Shown here: in pieces, positions 8,103-16,161 of the stretch | Position numbering within the stretch: the stretch's first letter is position 1 | Layout: every line of letters starts with the position of its first letter | Assembly: GCF_009696145.1 (NCBI RefSeq) | Contig: NZ_VUMO01000003.1 | Location: 1 to 64,000 of the forward strand | DNA from: Pseudoramibacter porci | Lineage (GTDB): Bacteria; Bacillota; Clostridia; Eubacteriales; Eubacteriaceae | Direction: 5' to 3' | DNA length: 64,000 nt | Position numbers and translations under genes: made by a program | The notes under the pieces: generated by a model | Told to the model about the DNA's origin: nothing | Seen by the model: the letters and a program-made list of their open reading frames with translations, nothing else | The model's database searches: none

Positions 8103-8879
8103 TTATTCTTGGTTTCTTAGATATTCTGCTGATCTTAATATGACATCTGCAAAAACATCTGGCACAATACCGCATCCTGTTGTAAATAACCCGTTCACGT
8201 CTGGAAGTGCCACTAAATCAAGAAATGTTTCATGATTAACGCCTCCACCATAAATGATATAGGCATTATCCGCTAAAGTTTGGTCATAAAGTTCAGCAAT
8301 AATATCTCTGATTATTTTATGTGTTGTTTGAATATACTTTGGATCTGTAGCTTCGTATTTGCCGATCGCCCACATTGGTTCGTATGCAAAAACGATACGC
8401 TGGGCATCTTTTTTCTCAATACCACTTAATAAATTTTTGATTTGATGTGACAAAAAGTTTTTAACACTCGCAGCATCTTCTTTTTTTTCTTCTCCAACAC
8501 ACAAGAATGGAACAAGAGAAGTTGACAACGCACACTTTAATTTCTTATTTGCCATTTCATCTGTTTCATGCAAAAAACGTCTGCGTTCTTGATGATTTAT
8601 TTCTACATATTCACATCCAACATCTAGTAACATTCTTGCTGAAATTTCTCCTGTGTACGCACCCTCTTTCTCCCAAAACATATCTTGTCCACCAATATGA
8701 ACGCAACTATTTGAAGATAAATTTTTATTGGCATCTGCTAATGCAGTAAATGATGGAAATACAACAACTTTAAAATCCTTAAAATCCTTTAAATTATCTT
8801 GTAATTTCTTCAATCTATCAACTGTTTCATCACAAGTTAAATACATCTTCCATCCTGAGCCACATAAAAAATTTTTCAT
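8103..8879 (-). CDS. Triosephosphate-isomerase paralogue, probably a tetrulose-phosphate-type isomerase
   Basis: A 258-residue TIM-barrel protein. The catalytic acid/base pair is present (H96 in NHQERR, E167 in AYEPMWAIG), as are K11 and the CVGE segment. Canonical residues are replaced: GNWKMN becomes GSGWKMY (Asn lost), GHSERR becomes NHQERR, and the phosphate-binding LVGGASL loop becomes LFTTGCGI. EryH/LerI-type erythrulose-1-phosphate isomerases show a comparable loss of the first Asn. The segment GGQDMFWEKEGAYTGEIS also resembles what I remember of EryH. It is therefore probably not the glycolytic enzyme but a pathway isomerase working with the RLP cluster. GAAGGGAG precedes the ATG. Confidence 0.75.
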   Translation of the reverse strand: MKNFLCGSGWKMYLTCDETVDRLKKLQDNLKDFKDFKVVVFPSFTALADANKNLSSNSCVHIGGQDMFWEKEGAYTGEISARMLLDVGCEYVEINHQERRRFLHETDEMANKKLKCALSTSLVPFLCVGEEKKEDAASVKNFLSHQIKNLLSGIEKKDAQRIVFAYEPMWAIGKYEATDPKYIQTTHKIIRDIIAELYDQTLADNAYIIYGGGVNHETFLDLVALPDVNGLFTTGCGIVPDVFADVILRSAEYLRNQE

Positions 8880-9110
8880 TGTATACTCCCTTCAACTATA
8901 TTATTTATTTCAATTTATTATACCGAATTCCGCGCCCCTTGACATTGATATTTTATTTTTGACATTATTTCAGACCCTAAAATTTACTTAAACATCTGGT
9001 ATCCCCGGTTCAATTCTGGTATGATAAGTTTAACCAAATTATAGGATTTTATTCTATAAGGATGCCACATTGAATCAATCTGGCAAAAAATGATACACAA
9101 GGAGTTTAAC
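8880..9110. other. Intergenic region at the composition boundary
   Basis: This 231-nt spacer separates the divergent TIM-like gene and dhaM. It contains two TTGACA hexamers on the plus strand (8939-8944 and 8959-8964) and a TATGAT at about 9020-9035 that may belong to the dhaM promoter, though spacing is not ideal. CTGGTAT occurs twice about 20 nt apart. The shift from AT-rich to GC-rich sequence happens here. Confidence 0.4.
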
Positions 9111-9512
9111 ATGGCAAAGACAGGTATGGTTATTGTTTCACACAGTGAAGAAATCGCCAACGGTGTCGTCAAATTGGCTTCAGAAATGGCCAACGACAAT
9201 GTCGAGTTCAGAGCAGCCGGTGGCACAGGCGACGGACGTCTGGGCACTTCTGCGATGACGGTTTTGAAAGCAATCGAATCCTTATCCAAATGCAAGAGCA
9301 TCCTGATCTACTGCGATCTGGGCAGCTCGGTTCTGAGCTCTGAAACCGCAATCGATATGATCGACAATACCCTTTTAAGAGCGAAATGCCACATTGTCGA
9401 CGCACCGCTCGTCGAAGGGGCTTTCTTCGGCGCTGTTGAAGCAGCCGCTTCGGACGACGTTCAGAAAATCATAACCGAATCCGATAACGCGAGAAATCTT
9501 CACAAGAATTAA
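9111..9512 (+). CDS. dhaM: PTS-dependent dihydroxyacetone kinase phosphotransferase subunit DhaM (EIIA domain only)
   Basis: A 133-residue EIIA-mannose-like domain with the phospho-accepting histidine in VSHS (H11) and the GTGDGRLGTS segment. It takes phosphate from HPr and hands it to the DhaL-bound nucleotide. It is the short single-domain form without fused HPr or EI domains, as is usual in Firmicutes. The start at 9111 follows AAGGAG; an upstream ATG at 9090 lacks a ribosome site. It is first of the dhaM-dhaK-dhaL set and the first clearly GC-rich gene after the low-GC block. Confidence 0.9.
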   Translation: MAKTGMVIVSHSEEIANGVVKLASEMANDNVEFRAAGGTGDGRLGTSAMTVLKAIESLSKCKSILIYCDLGSSVLSSETAIDMIDNTLLRAKCHIVDAPLVEGAFFGAVEAAASDDVQKIITESDNARNLHKN

Positions 9513-9593
9513 TTTTTTCGGGATGATAAGATGACGGAGATGCCATCTTGATCATAGATCCAATTTTATTTTTATTCCAGGAGGGTAAGTATT

Positions 9594-10616
9594 ATGGCAA
9601 AACTCAAACGTTTATTCAATGACCCCTATGACGTCGTCGACGAAATGATCGAAGGCTACGCTAAAGCACACAAACAATACGTCCACATGGATGAAAGTGA
9701 AGAAGCCCAGGGACGCGTACTCGTCTCTAACGAAGTCGGTAAGAAAGACAAAGTCGGCATCGTCGTCGGCGGCGGCACCGGCCACGAACCGATGTTCCTC
9801 GGCTACGTCGGCAAGGATTTCGCTGACGCGGTCGTCATGGGCAATATCAATACATCTCCGTCACCGGACCCGTGCTACGCCGCGGCGAGAGCGGTCGATA
9901 CCGGCAAGGGCGTCGTTTATCTTTACGGCAATTACGCCGGCGACGTCATGAACTTTGACATGGGCGCTGAAGAAGCGGAAGACGAAGACGATATCGTTGT
10001 CAAATCCGTCACCGTCAAAGACGACGTTGTCTCCGCACCGAAGGACCGCATTGAAGACCGCCGCGGCGTCGCCGGGGACTTCATCGTCTTCAAGGCTGCG
10101 GGCGCTGCAGCTGCCATGGGCAAAGATCTCGACGAAGTCGTCCGCATTGCAGAAAAGGCCAATTCGGTCACCCGCTCCATGGGCGTCGCGATGTCCTCCT
10201 CAACCATCCCGGCGAAGGGCGGCACCATCTTCGAAATGGAAGACGGCGATATGGAAATCGGCATGGGCATCCACGGCGAACCTGGCGTGCGCCGCGGCAA
10301 AATCGACACCGCTGACAACGTCGTCGACGAAATCATGGACCCCATCCTGTCTGATCTGCCTTTCGAAAAAGGCGACGAAGTTTACGTCCTCGTCAACAGC
10401 CTGGGCGCAACCCCGCTGATGGACCTGCACGTCTGCTTCAGACGCGTCCAGCAGATCCTCGACGAAAAGGGCATCACCGTCTACAAGACGCTGGTCGGTC
10501 CGTTTGCTACATCCATGGATATGGCCGGCATGTCGATCACATTGACCAAGCTCGACGACGAACTGAAGGAAATGCTCGACTATCCGTGCGATACCCCGTA
10601 TTTCACACAAGTCTAA
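9594..10616 (+). CDS. dhaK: Dihydroxyacetone kinase substrate-binding subunit DhaK
   Basis: A 340-residue DhaK. GGGTGHEP carries H64, NYAGDVMNF carries D117, and GMGIHGEPG carries H227, the residue that binds the ketone carbonyl covalently as a hemiaminal. All three catalytic residues are present. It receives phosphate from DhaL-ADP/ATP and makes dihydroxyacetone phosphate. With GldA at 16162-17280 it completes glycerol oxidation through dihydroxyacetone. Because DhaK homologues LerK/DerK phosphorylate erythrulose, other short ketoses cannot be excluded. It is preceded by CAGGAGGG. Confidence 0.92.
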   Translation: MAKLKRLFNDPYDVVDEMIEGYAKAHKQYVHMDESEEAQGRVLVSNEVGKKDKVGIVVGGGTGHEPMFLGYVGKDFADAVVMGNINTSPSPDPCYAAARAVDTGKGVVYLYGNYAGDVMNFDMGAEEAEDEDDIVVKSVTVKDDVVSAPKDRIEDRRGVAGDFIVFKAAGAAAAMGKDLDEVVRIAEKANSVTRSMGVAMSSSTIPAKGGTIFEMEDGDMEIGMGIHGEPGVRRGKIDTADNVVDEIMDPILSDLPFEKGDEVYVLVNSLGATPLMDLHVCFRRVQQILDEKGITVYKTLVGPFATSMDMAGMSITLTKLDDELKEMLDYPCDTPYFTQV

Positions 10617-10636
10617 AGAATTGAGGCAACACCTAT

Positions 10637-11287
10637 ATGGCAGAAGAACTGAGCAAGGCATATTTTATTCAAGTTATTGAAGATTTGATTCCCTGGATCG
10701 AAGACCGGAAGGAATACTTCACCGATCTCGACTCCGCCATCGGCGATGGCGACCACGGCATCAATTTGTCCATTGGTTTCCGCGAAGTGGCCAGCCATCT
10801 AGACGAATGGAAAGCCGATAACGTCGCGGGGCTGTACAAAAACGTCGGCAAGGCGCTGCTCGACAAGGTCGGCGGCTCCGCTGGCCCGCTCTACGGCAGC
10901 TTCTTTATGAAGTTCGGCGTCCCGGTCAAGAAAAAAGGACCGGACGAAGGCGTCACCGGCGATGAATTCGTCGAAATGATGGATAAGGCCATCTCGATCA
11001 TCCAGAAACGCGGCAAATCAACCACCGGCGAAAAGACCATGAACGACACGCTGATGCCAGCCCTCGACGCGCTGAAAGCGGCGCACGCAGCGGGCGACGA
11101 CATCAAAACCGCCATGGGCAAGGCCGTCGAAGCCGGCAAAGCCGGTCTCGAATCGACCCGCGACATGATCGCGACCAAGGGCCGGGCCATGCGCCTCGGT
11201 GAACGGGCTGTCGGTCATTTAGACCCCGGCGCAGCGTCAACCGCTGAAATGCTCGAAATTTTCTACAAAGACATGCCGGACGCGTAA
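10637..11287 (+). CDS. dhaL: Dihydroxyacetone kinase nucleotide-binding subunit DhaL
   Basis: A 216-residue all-helical DhaL. The magnesium-binding aspartates lie in AIGDGDHGIN, and the nucleotide-binding segments GGSAGPLYGSFF and GEKTMNDTLMPA are present. It holds ADP/ATP as a tightly bound cofactor, rephosphorylated by DhaM, and phosphorylates the ketose on DhaK. It begins 20 nt after dhaK, ends at a strong terminator and is the last gene of the operon. Confidence 0.92.
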   Translation: MAEELSKAYFIQVIEDLIPWIEDRKEYFTDLDSAIGDGDHGINLSIGFREVASHLDEWKADNVAGLYKNVGKALLDKVGGSAGPLYGSFFMKFGVPVKKKGPDEGVTGDEFVEMMDKAISIIQKRGKSTTGEKTMNDTLMPALDALKAAHAAGDDIKTAMGKAVEAGKAGLESTRDMIATKGRAMRLGERAVGHLDPGAASTAEMLEIFYKDMPDA

Positions 11288-11297
11288 TCTGGCGCAC

Positions 11298-11328
11298 AGC
11301 CTGCGGAAATCTCCGCAGGCTTTTTTTA
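11298..11328 (+). terminator. Terminator of the dhaMKL operon
   Basis: A GC-rich 10-bp stem (AGCCTGCGGA and its complement) with a 4-nt loop, followed by seven T's. Confidence 0.9.
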
Positions 11329-11347
11329 TACACTTACCGCAATCTGT

Positions 11348-11376
11348 TTGTGATTTGCTCGTTTTCATGATAAAAT
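11348..11376 (+). promoter_or_regulatory. Sigma-A-type promoter of the lemA/DUF2207 pair
   Basis: TTGTGA and TAAAAT are separated by exactly 17 nt, with TAAAAT 26 nt upstream of the lemA ATG. Confidence 0.55.
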
Positions 11377-11402
11377 GAAACAAAAAATTAGGAGGTACTC
11401 TC

Positions 11403-11963
11403 ATGCTCATCCCCATTATCATCATCGCGGTGGTTGTGATTATCCTGATCTGGCTGGTGGCCACGCGCAACAGCCTGGTCGGCCTCAGCAACCAGGTGGA
11501 CGAAGCTTTCTCCACCATGGACGTCTACTTGAAAAAGCGCTACGACCTGATTCCCAACCTGGTCGAAACCGTCAAAGGCTACGCCAGTCACGAAAAGGAA
11601 ACCCTGCAGCGCGTCGTCGCAGCCCGCAACGCTGCCGCCGCGACCCCGTCTTCTGACCTTGATTCGAAAATCAAGGGCGAAAATCAAATCGATCAGGCCC
11701 TGACCCATTTGTTTGCCATCGCCGAAGCTTACCCGGATCTCAAGGCCAATACCAATTTCATCGACCTGCAGAATCAGCTGAAGCTCGTCGAAGACGACAT
11801 CGCCAACGCGCGCAAATACTACAACGGCACCGTGCGCAATTTCAATAACCGGGTGCAGATGTTCCCGTCGAACCTCATCGCCGGCATGTTCCACTACACC
11901 ACCAAACCTTTCTACGAAGTGAGCAATGCCGCCGAACGGGAAAACGTCCGCGTTCAGTTCTAA
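11403..11963 (+). CDS. lemA: LemA family protein
   Basis: A 186-residue LemA protein with one N-terminal membrane helix (about residues 2-20). The conserved LemA core follows (NQVDEAFSTMDVYLKKRYDLIPNLVETVKGY), predicted to be helical and outside the membrane. The molecular function of the family is not settled. It lies 26 nt upstream of a DUF2207 membrane protein, a very common pairing, so the two probably form one envelope-associated unit. Preceded by AGGAGG. Confidence 0.9.
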   Translation: MLIPIIIIAVVVIILIWLVATRNSLVGLSNQVDEAFSTMDVYLKKRYDLIPNLVETVKGYASHEKETLQRVVAARNAAAATPSSDLDSKIKGENQIDQALTHLFAIAEAYPDLKANTNFIDLQNQLKLVEDDIANARKYYNGTVRNFNNRVQMFPSNLIAGMFHYTTKPFYEVSNAAERENVRVQF

Positions 11964-11989
11964 CGATTCCGTTCCAACAGGGGGAAATC

Positions 11990-13888
11990 ATGAAACGCAA
12001 ATCCCTGCTTTTGTTCGTTTCCATCGTCGCAGCCCTGATGCTTGTTCTGGCGCCAGGGAAAATTTCCGCCAATGCCGGCGGGTACACCACAAACGCCTAC
12101 AACGTCGACGTGAAAGTCAATTCCAACCATGCCTACAACGTCACGGAGACCATTGACGTGAATTTCACCGAGCCGCGCCACGGCATTTACCGCTACATTC
12201 CCTACAAGGGAGACTTTTACCGACAAATCGGCGGCAAAAAAAGCGACAAAGCCTACGTCGCAAAGGTCTCTGACATTTCCGTGGAAGGCGGTGCTGTCGA
12301 CATCGACCGGGAAAACGACAACGTCGTCCTGAAAATTGGCGACGCCGACACCACCGTCACCGGCCGTCACCGCTACGTGATCCGCTACACCTGGGACCCA
12401 GGCGCCGACGGCATCTCGGATTTCGACGATGTGTATTTCAACGTGGTGCCGACTGGATGGTCGACGGCGATCGACGCGAGCACTGTCACTGTAACCCTGC
12501 CGAAAGCATTCGACGCCGACAAAGTCCATCTTTACGCCGGGAATTACGGCTCCGGCGAGTATGCCTATTTCAACGTGTCGGTCTCGGGCAAGACCATCAC
12601 AGCCAAAAGCACGAAGGCTTTACCCGAAGGGGTCGGCGCGACGATCAACTTGCGCCTGCCCGACGGCTATTTCACAGACGTGCACACCAACCGCGGACCC
12701 CTCACCGTCTTTTTCGCGGTGCTGGCGGCAGCTGTGGTAGCAGCTGTCGCGATGTTCATCCGCGCGGATCACATCACTCCGATCCCTGAGGTCATTGCCT
12801 TCCACCCGCCGAAGGGCTTGACGCCGGCAACAGTCGGCTACATCGCTAGCGGTTCCTCAAAAAAACACATCACTGCCTGCATCATGACCCTCGCCGAAAA
12901 AGGCTACATCTCGATCGAACAGACCGGCAAGCACGACTTCACCTTCCACAAATTGAAAGATATCGACACAAATGAGCCGACCCCTTTAAAGACCGTCTTC
13001 GAAGGGGTGACGCAAAGCGGCGCCGCGACGACATCTGCGTCCCTCGAAAATACTTTCTACCAGAATGTCGAGACAGCACAGACGGAGGTCCAGATGTTTT
13101 TTGACAAGCCGGAAAACGCGCTGTTCTCCCCTTTTTCGGAGAAATCCCGGAATGCGCTCACGGTCGTTGGTATCGCGCTGGCAGTGGCCGCCGGTTTTGT
13201 CTGTTCCTATATTGCAGACGGGACTGTTATTTTCTTGAATGGCATGATCCTCGCCGTCGTTTTCGGCATTGACTTCTTGGCGTGCCAAGTCCTGGCTGAT
13301 CTCACCGTCCAAGGGCGTCGCAACCCAGCAGCCCGACACATCGGCCTCATCATCCTCGCCCTCGTAATCATCCTCGCCATCTTCAGCGTGGGATGTCTAG
13401 GCACATCGGGGATCGACTCGCAGTGGGTAGTCGTCGCCGCGCAGATCGCCTTCTTTGTCATCGGCGTGCTGCACAGCAGCATTGAACACTTGAGCGAAAA
13501 AGGGCGAAACTGGACCGGTGAGATTCTCGGCTTCAGGCGTTTTATCAAGACCGCCGAGCTCGACCGAATCAAGGCCCTCGTCGCGGACAACCCCTCCTAT
13601 TTCTATGACGTCCTGCCCTTCGCTTACGTCTTTAATCTAACGGATAAATGGGCGAAGCATTTCGAAGGGCTCGTGGTCGAGCCGCCGAGCTGGTACACGC
13701 CTTACGACCCGTACACGACGTTCAACACAATTTATTTCGCGTCGATGCTCAACCGCAGCTTCGATGCGATGCAGCACAACATGATTGACGTGCCATCCAG
13801 TTCCGGATCCGGCGGATTCGGTGACTTCGGCTCTGGAGGCGGCTTCTCCGGCGGCGGAGGCGGCGGTGGCGGCGGTGGCTCTTGGTAA
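11990..13888 (+). CDS. DUF2207 predicted membrane protein with glycine-rich tail
   Basis: A 632-residue protein with a signal peptide at about 1-28, an extracellular DUF2207 domain (about 35-225) and a first membrane helix near 235-257. A cytoplasmic winged-helix-like segment follows (around 280-350), then a cluster of helices at about 390-500. The last 30 residues are almost only Gly, Ser and Phe and end GGGSW, a hallmark of this family. Partner of LemA in one operon. Function unknown. Confidence 0.88.
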   Translation: MKRKSLLLFVSIVAALMLVLAPGKISANAGGYTTNAYNVDVKVNSNHAYNVTETIDVNFTEPRHGIYRYIPYKGDFYRQIGGKKSDKAYVAKVSDISVEGGAVDIDRENDNVVLKIGDADTTVTGRHRYVIRYTWDPGADGISDFDDVYFNVVPTGWSTAIDASTVTVTLPKAFDADKVHLYAGNYGSGEYAYFNVSVSGKTITAKSTKALPEGVGATINLRLPDGYFTDVHTNRGPLTVFFAVLAAAVVAAVAMFIRADHITPIPEVIAFHPPKGLTPATVGYIASGSSKKHITACIMTLAEKGYISIEQTGKHDFTFHKLKDIDTNEPTPLKTVFEGVTQSGAATTSASLENTFYQNVETAQTEVQMFFDKPENALFSPFSEKSRNALTVVGIALAVAAGFVCSYIADGTVIFLNGMILAVVFGIDFLACQVLADLTVQGRRNPAARHIGLIILALVIILAIFSVGCLGTSGIDSQWVVVAAQIAFFVIGVLHSSIEHLSEKGRNWTGEILGFRRFIKTAELDRIKALVADNPSYFYDVLPFAYVFNLTDKWAKHFEGLVVEPPSWYTPYDPYTTFNTIYFASMLNRSFDAMQHNMIDVPSSSGSGGFGDFGSGGGFSGGGGGGGGGGSW

Positions 13889-13981
13889 GGATGCACCAAT
13901 TGCCGTCAATCGCCAAAACCTGCTTTCTTCAATGAATGAAGCATTTTAAAGCGTCGTAAAATTCAATATACTTTGCAGCAA

Positions 13982-14022
13982 AAAGGACTGAGTCAACTTA
14001 AATGGCTCAGTCCTTTAATTTT
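13982..14022 (+). terminator. Terminator after the DUF2207 gene
   Basis: An 11-bp perfect stem (AAAGGACTGAG and its complement) with a 13-nt loop, followed by a T-rich run. Confidence 0.8.
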
Positions 14023-14120
14023 TCAAACATTTTCGTGAATTGTTGTCATGCCAACAGATTTTTGCCGTCCAGGCCTATATAATGACCCTATCAAATGACA
14101 AAGCAAGTGAGGTGACAACC

Positions 14121-14774
14121 ATGCTTCTTCAAGCTGGACACGTTTTTAAACTCGCAGCGGAAAACCCCTGGACGCCAGGGTGTACGATTTCGACCAATTT
14201 GTCGACGTCCGCCGAGGTCCCGCTGTCTGTCTTTGCGCTGGCGCCGGAGACCTCTATTTCTGAAGAAACTTACGCGGCGCCCAAATTCTGGATGGTTGCA
14301 GCCGGCGGCGGCGCCGTCATGATTGACCACTCAGAAACGGCAAAACTTGCCGCTGGCGATCTTTATATCACCCCAGCAGACACGCCTGTCGGCATTCGTA
14401 CCGACGGCGGCATCATTTACACAGAGCTTTCGCTCGGAAAGGACACACACATGAACCCATTACTTAAAAGCGGCAATGTCTTTCAACTGAAAGACCTGCT
14501 TCCCTATCAGGACGGCAAAATCGTCAACATGAATCTGATCGACGAAGATCATCTGATGATGGCGGTGATGAGCTTCACCAAAGGGACCGGCCTGTCCGAA
14601 CACGCGGCGCCCGGCGAAGCGCTGATTTTCGCGCTCGACGGCGAAGCCGTCATCACCTACGAAGGTGAAGATCATCTGATCCGCGCCGGAGAAAACTTTA
14701 AATTTGACGCCGGCGGCAAGCACGCTGTCACTGCAGACGGCCCGTTCAAAATGGCGCTGCTGTTAACCAAGTAG
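14121..14774 (+). CDS. Two-domain cupin (bicupin) protein
   Basis: A 217-residue protein made of two cupin domains (about 1-112 and 115-217). The second domain ends with the pattern HLIRAGENFKFDAGGKHAV, typical of cupin motif 2. Its first motif has only one obvious His (SEHAAPGEALIFALDG). The first domain is more degenerate and lacks the usual HxH. The start at 14121 follows AGGTGA. Monocistronic between two terminators. Function unknown; sensor or detoxification-type cupins look like this. Confidence 0.7.
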   Translation: MLLQAGHVFKLAAENPWTPGCTISTNLSTSAEVPLSVFALAPETSISEETYAAPKFWMVAAGGGAVMIDHSETAKLAAGDLYITPADTPVGIRTDGGIIYTELSLGKDTHMNPLLKSGNVFQLKDLLPYQDGKIVNMNLIDEDHLMMAVMSFTKGTGLSEHAAPGEALIFALDGEAVITYEGEDHLIRAGENFKFDAGGKHAVTADGPFKMALLLTK

Positions 14775-14842
14775 CCGCTTGAATCCCGCAGCCTATTTCC
14801 TTCCCTGATAAACAACATAAAATAAACATTATCACTTATTTT

Positions 14843-14869
14843 GAGCCGCGCGGGACGGCTCTTTTTTTG
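14843..14869 (+). terminator. Terminator after the bicupin gene
   Basis: GAGCCG and CGGCTC pair around a 7-nt loop, followed by seven T's. It lies just beyond the azlD stop codon (14871) on the opposite strand. Confidence 0.75.
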
Positions 14870-14870
14870 T

Positions 14871-15197
14871 TTAAAAGATAAACTGTACCAGCAGCATGTA
14901 GCAGAGTGTACCGCCGAGCATCGGCAAAATCATGCCGCGCTTCCAGGCGTAGAGCGCGACGACGACACCGATCGAAATCAACTCGGGGATGCCGTGCGTC
15001 CCCCTTAAGACACTGACGTGTCTGAGGCAATAGACGACGAGCAGCCCAAAGACGGCCGGCGCGAGCACCTTGCCCAAATATGTCATAAAAGGCGGAACGG
15101 CCCGTCCTTCCGGAAACAGCACATAAGGCAGAAAGCGGGTCAGCACCGTCCCGGCAATGACGACGGCGACAGTGATCACTTGTTGTAAGGGTGTCAT
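14871..15197 (-). CDS. azlD: AzlD-like branched-chain amino acid transport subunit
   Basis: A 108-residue membrane protein with about four hydrophobic helices and the AzlD segment TRFLPYVLF. It pairs with AzlC, whose gene overlaps it by 4 nt (stop/start overlap), so translation is coupled. AzlCD-type carriers export branched-chain amino acids or analogues. A valine-like substrate is inferred from family only. Confidence 0.88.
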   Translation of the reverse strand: MTPLQQVITVAVVIAGTVLTRFLPYVLFPEGRAVPPFMTYLGKVLAPAVFGLLVVYCLRHVSVLRGTHGIPELISIGVVVALYAWKRGMILPMLGGTLCYMLLVQFIF

Positions 15198-15973
15198 CTT
15201 TTTTCCTCCTGTGCGGGTGCATTGCGTTGCGTCTTCTTCTCTCCTTTGGGATACGCCGGATCAAGCACGGGCCGCAGCAATGTCAGCGCCGCAAAAATCA
15301 CAACCATCGCCGGGATGATAAAATGATCTGGCCCGAAGACGATCAAACAAAGCAGCGATCCCAAAATGCCGACCAGTTCGCTGATGTGATCCTGCACCAT
15401 CGTCTTCAGCGCGGTGCCGTCCTTGACCCACTGGCTGAGCAGAATCACGACGAACATCGCCGTCATGACGAAATCAAGACCGGTGGTGTCAAAGGTGATG
15501 AGACCGCCGAAGAGCGTGCCGATGAGTGCCCCGCCCACCCAGTATATTTGGTCAAGCAGGGAAATGATCAAGTACGCCTTGCTTTTATCGACCCCGTCGG
15601 GAATCGGCGTCGTGTAGACGATCGAAAAGGTCTCGTCGCTGGTCGTGTAGATCAAATAAAATTTCTTCGCCCCCATATTTTGATATGTGCCAAGAAGGGA
15701 AATCCCGTAAAACAAATGGCGCGCGCCGACCATGACCGCCGTCGCAAAAGCCGCCGCCGGATTAAAGGCCGACGCGAGAATCCCCACCATGAGAAATTCC
15801 ATCGAACCGGTGTAGATGATGAGTGCCGTCACCACCGGCAGCCACACCGGATAGCCCGAGGTGCGCATCAAAATGCCGTAGGTAGTCCCCAGGAAGATGT
15901 ATCCGGCCATCACGGGGAGCGTGTACTTGAAGACCGCCCTGAAGGCTGCTGCGTATTCGCTTTGCTGGTTCAT
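15194..15973 (-). CDS. azlC: AzlC-like branched-chain amino acid permease
   Basis: A 259-residue integral membrane protein of the AzlC family: the early segment LPVMAGYIFLGTTYGIL, the GSMEFLMVG motif near residue 53, GARHLFYGISLL near 82, and a further set of helices to about 240. The charged C-terminal tail is short. It is the large subunit of the AzlCD carrier and precedes azlD in the same operon; the upstream sequence AAAGGGAG gives a good ribosome site. Confidence 0.9.
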   Translation of the reverse strand: MNQQSEYAAAFRAVFKYTLPVMAGYIFLGTTYGILMRTSGYPVWLPVVTALIIYTGSMEFLMVGILASAFNPAAAFATAVMVGARHLFYGISLLGTYQNMGAKKFYLIYTTSDETFSIVYTTPIPDGVDKSKAYLIISLLDQIYWVGGALIGTLFGGLITFDTTGLDFVMTAMFVVILLSQWVKDGTALKTMVQDHISELVGILGSLLCLIVFGPDHFIIPAMVVIFAALTLLRPVLDPAYPKGEKKTQRNAPAQEEKR

Positions 15974-16090
15974 CTGCTTTTCTCCCTTTCCGATACTGCA
16001 TGTTCTTTTTGCTATTTAAACAGGTAGATTTAGTATATAATAAATGCGATGTCAACGCAACTTGATTAGCCAGCCACGTATATTTTATCA

Positions 16091-16125
16091 AAAACAAAAA
16101 AGCGCACCTGCTCCCGCAGATACGC
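16091..16125 (-). terminator. Terminator of gldA
   Basis: An interrupted stem (AGCG...CTGC/GCAG...CGCT) followed on the minus strand by a T-rich run. It lies 37 nt beyond the gldA stop codon. Confidence 0.7.
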
Positions 16126-16161
16126 TCTTGCGTTATTGAAATTATTTCCCAGGTAATAATA

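Larger units (their letters stand above)
1..9000. other. AT-rich catabolic block (RLP/kinase/dehydrogenase cluster)
   Basis: From the left edge to just upstream of dhaM the sequence is visibly AT-rich, with A/T-ending codons and AT-rich spacers. From about 9100 onward genes are strongly G/C-ending. All genes inside belong to one apparent catabolic system (RLP, FAD dehydrogenases, FGGY kinase, regulator, cupin, TIM paralogue). The sharp compositional step at a single intergenic region suggests acquisition by transfer. No integrase, tRNA or direct repeat marks the right border, and the left border lies outside the window. Confidence 0.55.
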
